Assembly: GCF_001426755.1 (NCBI RefSeq)
Contig: NZ_LMFJ01000001.1
Location: 1,938,601 to 2,002,600, forward strand
DNA length: 64,000 bases
Direction: 5' to 3'
DNA from: Aeromicrobium sp. Root495
GTDB taxonomy: Bacteria; Actinomycetota; Actinomycetes; Propionibacteriales; Nocardioidaceae
Position 1 is the first letter of the stretch, and each line of letters opens with the position of its first letter. Position numbers and translations under genes: made by a program. Below the pieces are notes generated by a model, which did not search any database, was not told the DNA's origin, and worked only from the letters and a program-made list of their open reading frames with translations. Positions 58,476-64,000 of this stretch are shown in pieces.

Positions 58476-59539
58476 TGTCGACGTCCACCTCCATCCGCGG
58501 GCGCCACGCCCCCGCACCCGACGACGACCGCAAGCCGGACTCCCCGTCCGACCTGCACCGGCGGTCGTGGACGTACGTCGTGCGCAAGACGGTCCGGGAG
58601 TTCTCCCAGGACCAGTGCACCGACCTCGCAGCAGCCCTCACCTACTACGCGGTGCTGGCCCTGTTCCCGGCCCTCGTGGCCCTGGTGTCGCTGCTGGGGG
58701 TCTTCGGGCAGGGGCCCAAGACCGTGGACTCCCTCCTGGCGATCGTCGACCAGGTCGGTCCGTCGTCGGCCGTCGACACGCTGCAGCCCACCATCGAGCG
58801 GCTCAGCTCGGCGCAGGGCGCCGGCCTCGCCCTCGTGCTCGGTCTGCTCGGCGCCCTGTGGTCCGCCTCGGGCTACGTCGGCGCGTTCGGCCGGGCCATG
58901 AACCGTGTCTACGAGATCGACGAGGGACGGCCGATCTGGAAGCTCCGTCCCGTGCAGCTCCTGGTGACGCTCGTCTCGCTGCTGCTCGTGGCGGTGGCCG
59001 CCGCGTCGCTGGTCCTCACCGGGCCGGTGGCCGAGGCCGTGGGCGACCAGGTCGGGCTGGGGTCCACCGCGATCCTGGTCTGGGACGTCGCCAAGTGGCC
59101 CGTCCTCCTCGCCGTGGTCGTGGTGATCGTCGCGATCCTCTACTACGCCACGCCCAACGTGAAGCAGCCGAAGTTCCGCTGGATCAGTGTGGGTGCCCTG
59201 TTCGCGATCGTCGTCTGGATCCTCGCGTCCGCGGCCTTCGGCCTCTACGTCGCGATGTTCTCCAGCTACGACCAGACGTACGGCTCCCTCGCCGGGGTCA
59301 TCGTCTTCCTGCTGTGGCTCTGGCTCACCAACCTGGCGCTGCTGTTCGGTGCCGAGCTCGACGCCGAGCTGGAGCGTGGGCGCCAGCTCCAGGCCGGCAT
59401 CGCGGCCGAGGAGACGATCCAGCTCCCCCCGCGTGACACGCGCACGAGCGACAAGGCGGAGAAGAAGCACCAGAAGGACGTCGCCGACGGTCGAGAGCTC
59501 CGCGAGTCGGCGGGTCGGAGCACCTCCGACGACGACTGA
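58475..59539 (+). CDS. YihY/BrkB-family membrane protein
   Basis: A 354-residue protein with six transmembrane helices: AALTYYAVLALFPALVALVSLLG, SGYVGAFGRAMNRVYEI and VFLLWLWLTNLALLFGAELDAELER are family signatures. A 45-residue charged tail follows. Once called RNase BN, its role is uncertain and may be in envelope lipid or protein export. Together with YtxH-, holin- and DUF3618-like partners it forms a recurrent actinobacterial set. A perfect terminator hairpin follows. Confidence 0.92.
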   Translation: MSTSTSIRGRHAPAPDDDRKPDSPSDLHRRSWTYVVRKTVREFSQDQCTDLAAALTYYAVLALFPALVALVSLLGVFGQGPKTVDSLLAIVDQVGPSSAVDTLQPTIERLSSAQGAGLALVLGLLGALWSASGYVGAFGRAMNRVYEIDEGRPIWKLRPVQLLVTLVSLLLVAVAAASLVLTGPVAEAVGDQVGLGSTAILVWDVAKWPVLLAVVVVIVAILYYATPNVKQPKFRWISVGALFAIVVWILASAAFGLYVAMFSSYDQTYGSLAGVIVFLLWLWLTNLALLFGAELDAELERGRQLQAGIAAEETIQLPPRDTRTSDKAEKKHQKDVADGRELRESAGRSTSDDD

Positions 59540-59561
59540 GCCGTCCCGTCCGTCCCACCGT

Positions 59562-59590
59562 CCGACCCCGCGCCCACAGTGCGGGGTCGG
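59562..59590 (+). terminator. Hairpin terminator of the YihY operon
   Basis: CCGACCCCGC pairs perfectly over 10 bases across a 9-base loop, 22 bases after the yihY stop. Confidence 0.8.
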
Positions 59591-59664
59591 CCGTTCGGTG
59601 TGACCATGGCGGACGTACACCGTCCGTGGCAGCTGCCACGGGCCCCCCGACGGAAGGCAGCACC

Positions 59665-59868
59665 ATGTACTTCGGAGGCTCCATCGCCCTCATCGCGCTC
59701 GGCGCGATCCTGTCCTTTGCCGTGCAGGACTCCATCTCGGGCGTCGACCTCGTGATGGTCGGCTACATCCTCATGGCGGCCGGTGCACTCGGCATCGTGC
59801 TGAGCCTCGTCGCGGCCAACTCGGCCCGTTCGCGCACCACGCGGCGCGACGACCTCCCGCCCCGCTGA
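59665..59868 (+). CDS. DUF6458 small membrane protein
   Basis: A 67-residue protein with two transmembrane helices (about 6-23 and 29-48) and a basic tail (SARSRTTRRDD). GGSIALIALGAILSFAV and VGYILMAAGALGIVLSL are the pattern of the actinobacterial DUF6458 family. CGGAAGG precedes the ATG. Function unknown. Confidence 0.8.
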   Translation: MYFGGSIALIALGAILSFAVQDSISGVDLVMVGYILMAAGALGIVLSLVAANSARSRTTRRDDLPPR

Positions 59869-59875
59869 CCCGACC

Positions 59876-61450
59876 GTGGCTCCGCACCCTGCCGCCGACC
59901 TGACCGGCCAGCTCCTCGACGGCCGCTACCGGCTGCACGAGGTGCTTGGCTCCGGCGGCATGGGTGCGGTCCACCGGGCCGAGGACACCTGGCTGCAGCG
60001 GATCGTGGCGGTGAAGGTCCTCCCCCACACCGCCACCGACGACCTGGCGCGGGCCCGCATGCGGACCGAGGCCCGGCTCGCGGGCTCCCTCCACCACGTC
60101 GGGGTGGCGCAGGTCTTCGACTACGTCGAGACGAGCGAGTCGGTCGAGGGCCTCGCCTACATCGTCATGGAGCACGTCGAGGGACACAGCCTGGCCGAGC
60201 TGCTGCGCGAGACCGGTCCGATGCCCGTCGAGCAGGTGATGTCGGTGCTCGTGCAGGTGTCCGACGCGCTCGCGGCCGCCCACGCCGCCGGCGTCGTCCA
60301 CCGCGACGTCAAGCCCGCCAACATCATGCTGACTCCCGCCGGTCGGACCGTGCTCGTCGACTTCGGGATCGCCTGGTCCGACGCCAACGAGCCGCTCACG
60401 GCCACCGGAACGCTCATCGGCACGGCCGACTACCTGAGTCCCGAGCAGGCCGCCGGTCGCACCGCCGGCCCGCTGTCCGACCTCTACTCCTTGGGCGTCG
60501 TGGCGCACCACTGCCTCACCGGGACCTCACCGTTCCGGCGCGACAGCCAGATCTCCACCGCCGTCGCGCACCTGCAGGACGAGCCGCCCGCCCTCGACCC
60601 GTCGGTCCCGGTCGCTGCCCGCGAGCTCGTGTCCCGCCTCCTGGCGAAGCAGCCCGAGGACCGGCCGCAGGGCGCCGCCGAGGTGTCCAGGCTGGCCGCC
60701 GCCGTCGGTGCCGACCCGACCATCGACCTGCCTCCCACGCTCGAGACGCCCCTCGCCACGATGGTCGCCCCCGCGGCGCCGGCCTCCTCGAGCACCGGGC
60801 CCGCCACCAGCCAGCCGCCGACGACCGCGTTGCCGCTCGCGCCGGCCGTCGCGGCGCCCCAGCCCCGTCGACGTCTTGCCCTCCTGGCTGCACTGGGTCT
60901 GGTGCTCGCCCTCCTGGTGGTGCTCGGGGTGGACCGGCTCCGTTCCGGCGGTCCCGGGACCGTCCCCGACCTCGTGGGCATGAGCCTGGCCGAGGCCACG
61001 CGCTCGGCCGGCGCAGAGGACCTGACGCTCCAGAGGTCCACCGTCGACGTGCCGGGAAAGGCTGCCGGCGACGTCGTCGAGCAGTCACCCTCAGCCGGGA
61101 CCACTGCGCCCGAGGACGGCCGGGTCACGGTCCAGGTCGCCTCCGGCAAGGTCCGCTTCTCGGCCGACTCCGTCCTGGGCTCGCCCTACGACGAGGCCGC
61201 GTCGCGGCTGGAGGACCTCGGCCTCGTCGTCGAGCGTCGCCCCGTGCAGCGCACAGGCGGCGCCGGGACGGTCGTGGCCCTGAGCCAGTCCGGACGCGTC
61301 GCCGACGGCAGCACCGTCGTGCTCTCCGTCGCGGTGGCCCCGCCGGTTCCCACGGCAGCGGCCACCGCGGACCCCAGCACCCCCGAGGACTCCGGCAGGA
61401 CCAAGGGCGGCGGCCCCGGCAAGGGTGGCAAGGGCAAGAAGCCGAAGTAG
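59876..61450 (+). CDS. Ser/Thr protein kinase with two PASTA domains
   Basis: A 524-residue PknB-like kinase. The kinase domain is at about 17-265: GSGGMGAVHRAED, AVKVL (Lys), HRDVKPANIM (catalytic Asp) and VDFGIA. A Pro/Ala-rich juxtamembrane part is followed by a transmembrane helix (about 338-357) and two extracellular PASTA domains (about 365-500) that bind muropeptides. It ends in a Gly/Lys-rich tail. It is expected to tune growth and cell-wall synthesis. The start is GTG, 7 bases after the DUF6458 stop. Confidence 0.94.
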   Translation: MAPHPAADLTGQLLDGRYRLHEVLGSGGMGAVHRAEDTWLQRIVAVKVLPHTATDDLARARMRTEARLAGSLHHVGVAQVFDYVETSESVEGLAYIVMEHVEGHSLAELLRETGPMPVEQVMSVLVQVSDALAAAHAAGVVHRDVKPANIMLTPAGRTVLVDFGIAWSDANEPLTATGTLIGTADYLSPEQAAGRTAGPLSDLYSLGVVAHHCLTGTSPFRRDSQISTAVAHLQDEPPALDPSVPVAARELVSRLLAKQPEDRPQGAAEVSRLAAAVGADPTIDLPPTLETPLATMVAPAAPASSSTGPATSQPPTTALPLAPAVAAPQPRRRLALLAALGLVLALLVVLGVDRLRSGGPGTVPDLVGMSLAEATRSAGAEDLTLQRSTVDVPGKAAGDVVEQSPSAGTTAPEDGRVTVQVASGKVRFSADSVLGSPYDEAASRLEDLGLVVERRPVQRTGGAGTVVALSQSGRVADGSTVVLSVAVAPPVPTAAATADPSTPEDSGRTKGGGPGKGGKGKKPK

Positions 61451-61491
61451 GCGCTGCACCCGGCCGCCGTGACCCTGTCCCCGCGACCGTC

Positions 61492-61497
61492 TAGGTT
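61492..61497 (+). promoter_or_regulatory. Leaderless-type -10 box of recC
   Basis: TAGGTT lies 6 bases before the GTG at 61504. Confidence 0.55.
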
Positions 61498-61503
61498 CGG
61501 ACC

Positions 61504-64000
61504 GTGCCTCTCATCGTCCACCGCGCCGACCGGGCCGACGTGCTCGCCGACGGCCTGGCCGGGCTGCTCTCGGAGCCGCCGGACGACCCGTTCGAGCGTG
61601 ATCTCGTGGTGGTCGCGGCCGAGGGCGTGCAGCGCTGGCTGGCCCAGACGCTGAGCCACCGGCTCGGCACCGCACCGGGGCAGGACGACGGCATCTGCGC
61701 CGGCATCGAGCTCGTGCGCCCGCCACGCCTGCTCGCAGAGCTCACCGAGAAGGACCTCCAGGACCCCTGGTCCCCCGAGCGTCTGGCGTGGACGGTGCTC
61801 GAGGTCATCGACGACGCGCTCCACGAGCCGTGGCTCGAGGTCGTGGCCCGCCACGTCGGACACGGGATGAGGCCCGCGGAGGAGGCCCTCCGGCGCGGCC
61901 GCCGGTACTCCACCGCCCGACGCACGGCCTCGCTCCTGCACGCCTACGCACTGCAGCGCCCCTGGATGGTGCAGGCCTGGTCCGCAGGGCACGACGTCGA
62001 CGGACAGGGCCACGACCTGCCCGCCGAGTGCCGGTGGCAGGCCGAGACCTGGCGGCGGGTCGAGGCGGCGCTGGATCGCCACCCCTCCCCCGACGCCCGG
62101 CTTGCCGCCACCGCCACGGGGCTGCGCGAGGGCTCCCTCCAGCCGCGCCTGCCGCAGCGCCTCTCCTTCTTCGGGCACACCCGGATGCCCGCCGCCGAGC
62201 TCGACGTCGTGGCCGCCCTGTCCACCCACCGCCAGGTGCACCTGTGGCTCCCCCACCCGTCCCGGCCCCGGTGGCAGCTCGTCGAGGACCGTGTGCCGAC
62301 GTGGGGCACCCGGCCGGCCCGCGCCGAGGTCGACCCTCCCGAGACCGGCAACACCCTGCTCACCACGTGCGCGCGCGACGCCGCCGAGCTGGAGATCGGC
62401 CTCCTGGGCCTCGAGGTCGACCTCGAGGTCGAGCACCTGGAGCCGCCCGCGCGACCCTCCTCGCTCTTGGGGCTGCTCCAGTCCGACCTCGTCGCGGACC
62501 GTCCGGCGCAGCCCGGCGAGCCGTCCGAGCGCCAGGTCGCGGCGGACGACCGATCCGTCCAGGTCCACGCGTGCCACGGCGCGGCCCGCCAGGTCGACGT
62601 CCTGCGCGAGGTCGTGCTCGGGCTCCTCGAGGACGACCCCACCCTCGAGCCGCGCGACGTCCTCGTCATGTGCCCCGACGTCGAGACGTTCGCACCGCTC
62701 GTCCAGGCGGCGTTCGGGCTCGACGACGTCGAGGGCGTCGAGCACCCCGGTCACCAGCTGCGCGTGCGGCTCGCCGATCGCGCTACCGGATCGGTCAACC
62801 CGGTCGCCGAGGTGCTGCAACGCCTCGTGTCCATCGCTGCGGGCGGCCGCACCTCCGCCACCGAGGTGCTCGACCTCCTGTCCCTCGCGCCCGTGCGGCA
62901 CCGGTTCGCGCTCTCCGACGACGACCTCGACCAGCTGGGCACGTGGGTCACCACCACGGGGGTGCGGTGGGGCGTCGACGCGCAGGCGCGGTCCCGGTGG
63001 GGACTCGGCGGGCTGGCCCAGAACACGTGGGCCGCGGGCCTCGACCGCCTCGCGCTCAGCGTGGCCACCGAGCCGGGTCGGCCGGGCGAGGGCAGCCGCC
63101 TGGGCGGGGTCCTGCCCGTCGACGACCTCGGCAGCAGCGTCGTGGAGCTGGTCGGACGGGTCACCGAGGCCACCTCGCGGCTCGGGAGAGTGCTCGACGC
63201 GGCGTCCCGCCCGCTCGACCTCTCCCAGTGGGTGGCCCTCCTCACCGAGGCCGTCCAGGCGCTCACCAGCACCCCGGCCCGGGAGTCCTGGCAGGTCGAC
63301 CAGGTCGTGCGGGCCCTCGCAGGACTCGTCGCCGACCAGTCCTCCGGACGCCCGGGCGGCACCCTGGGCGTGGTCGAGGTCGAGGCCGTGCTGGCCCACC
63401 TCCTCGCGCCCCGTCCCACCCGCACGAGCTTCCGCACGGGGTCGCTCACGGTCTGCACCATGGTGCCCATGCGCTCGGTGCCGCACCGGGTCGTGTGCCT
63501 GCTGGGCCTGGAGTCCGACACCTTCCCCCGCACCCCCACGCCCCTGGGCGACGACGTCCTGGCCAGGCACCCCCTGGTCGGCGAGCGCGACGCCGCGGCG
63601 GAGGACCGTCAGCTCTTCCTCGACGCCATCCTGTCGGCCACCGAGCACCTCGTCATCACCTACACCGGCGCCAGCGAGCACACCGGCCGTGAGCTCCCGC
63701 CCGCCACGCCCGTCGGGGAGCTGCTCGACCAGCTCGCCCGCACGGCGCCCTCCCTCGACGTGCGCCATCACGTCGTCACGCGTCATCCCCTGCAGTCGTT
63801 CGACGCACGATCCTTCACCCCCGGTGCGGTCCTCGGACCCGGGCCGTTCAGCTTCGACACCGCCGCCCTGGCGGGAGCCCGGACCACGCAACGTCCGCCG
63901 GAGCCGGCCCCGCCGTTCCTCGCCGCCCCTGTGCCGCCGCGGTCCACCGAGGTCGTCACCCTCGACCAGCTCCGCGGCCTCGTCGCCCACCCGGTCCGCT
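61504..64000 (+). CDS. recC: Exodeoxyribonuclease V subunit RecC (partial, cut by the window end)
   Basis: The first 832 codons of a large protein, open to the last base. VVVAAEGVQRWLAQTLSHRLG near the N-terminus, LSFFGHTRMPAAELD at about 220, VLVMCPDVETFAPLV at about 387 and the later VCLLGLESDTFPR-like stretch follow RecC, the subunit that recognises Chi in RecBCD. The GTG start at 61504 has TAGGTT 6 bases upstream, so it is probably leaderless. recB and recD are expected beyond the window. A long antisense frame on the other strand is a by-product of the codon bias. Confidence 0.93.
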   Translation, partial: MPLIVHRADRADVLADGLAGLLSEPPDDPFERDLVVVAAEGVQRWLAQTLSHRLGTAPGQDDGICAGIELVRPPRLLAELTEKDLQDPWSPERLAWTVLEVIDDALHEPWLEVVARHVGHGMRPAEEALRRGRRYSTARRTASLLHAYALQRPWMVQAWSAGHDVDGQGHDLPAECRWQAETWRRVEAALDRHPSPDARLAATATGLREGSLQPRLPQRLSFFGHTRMPAAELDVVAALSTHRQVHLWLPHPSRPRWQLVEDRVPTWGTRPARAEVDPPETGNTLLTTCARDAAELEIGLLGLEVDLEVEHLEPPARPSSLLGLLQSDLVADRPAQPGEPSERQVAADDRSVQVHACHGAARQVDVLREVVLGLLEDDPTLEPRDVLVMCPDVETFAPLVQAAFGLDDVEGVEHPGHQLRVRLADRATGSVNPVAEVLQRLVSIAAGGRTSATEVLDLLSLAPVRHRFALSDDDLDQLGTWVTTTGVRWGVDAQARSRWGLGGLAQNTWAAGLDRLALSVATEPGRPGEGSRLGGVLPVDDLGSSVVELVGRVTEATSRLGRVLDAASRPLDLSQWVALLTEAVQALTSTPARESWQVDQVVRALAGLVADQSSGRPGGTLGVVEVEAVLAHLLAPRPTRTSFRTGSLTVCTMVPMRSVPHRVVCLLGLESDTFPRTPTPLGDDVLARHPLVGERDAAAEDRQLFLDAILSATEHLVITYTGASEHTGRELPPATPVGELLDQLARTAPSLDVRHHVVTRHPLQSFDARSFTPGAVLGPGPFSFDTAALAGARTTQRPPEPAPPFLAAPVPPRSTEVVTLDQLRGLVAHPVR

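Noticed and set aside
61186..63990. A minus-strand open frame of 934 residues opposite recC and the kinase end
   Set aside because: Antisense to recC and the PASTA kinase; low-complexity Gly/Arg composition and no domain.

Overview
The window is GC-rich DNA from an actinobacterium. Dense codon use with G/C in third positions, GTG starts, stop/start overlaps of the ATGA and GTGA kind, an ANTAR regulator, SigJ- and SigB/F-type sigma factors, a PASTA kinase and actinobacterial membrane families all point that way. A Nocardioidaceae-like organism (Aeromicrobium or Nocardioides) is my inference, not a test. I see no rRNA, tRNA, CRISPR, transposase or phage genes. Nothing here was checked against a database; family names come from motifs that can be read in the translations.

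Layout. 0.1-4 kb: a methyltransferase, then a minus-strand operon of a GT4 glycosyltransferase, a methyltransferase and a prenyltransferase-fold protein. 4-10 kb: a secreted LIP-type lipase and an aromatic-ring operon (extradiol dioxygenase, FAH hydrolase, flavin hydroxylase, TetR) behind TCATCA/TGATGA inverted repeats. 10-16 kb: a SigJ-like operon, then a 1250-residue hybrid kinase/response regulator/SpoIIE phosphatase/anti-sigma kinase coupled to a STAS protein. 16-23 kb: metabolic genes, including a probable diiron haem-oxygenase-like oxidase coupled to a CDGSH iron-sulfur protein. 22-26 kb: a stress block with a glucose/ribitol-type SDR, small zinc-ribbon and acidic proteins, a GAF-ANTAR regulator and a SigB/F-family sigma factor. 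26-30 kb: a four-gene glycosyltransferase operon. 30-33 kb: a TetR-controlled acyl desaturase with its ferredoxin reductase. 33-39 kb: a second SpoIIE phosphatase, an MpaB-like oxygenase, a pyridoxamine-oxidase-like stress protein and a second desaturase. 39-47 kb: molybdenum cofactor synthesis, a fused ModB-ModC transporter, ModA and an XRE/substrate-binding regulator. 47-54 kb: a membrane molybdoenzyme, MTA phosphorylase, an epimerase and a glycosyl/methyl-transfer set. 54-57 kb: an acyl-CoA dehydrogenase/PIG-L/methyltransferase/GT2 operon. 57-61 kb: an envelope operon (YtxH, holin-like, DUF3618, YihY), DUF6458 and a PASTA kinase. 61.5 kb to the end: recC, cut by the window edge.

How it fits together. 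Two themes recur. First, stress signalling: a sigma factor, two SpoIIE phosphatases, a STAS protein and an RsbW-like kinase domain share the window with several promoters of the form G(T/C)nn-N14/15-GGGTAC. Four genes start exactly nine bases after GGGTAC, which places the start codon at the expected +1. Second, molybdenum: uptake, most of the cofactor pathway and a molybdoenzyme lie within 15 kb. More widely, over a dozen genes have an NANNNT box six or seven bases before the start codon, so leaderless transcription seems common here. Several intergenic gaps hold palindromic or tandem-repeat elements, described as separate entries.
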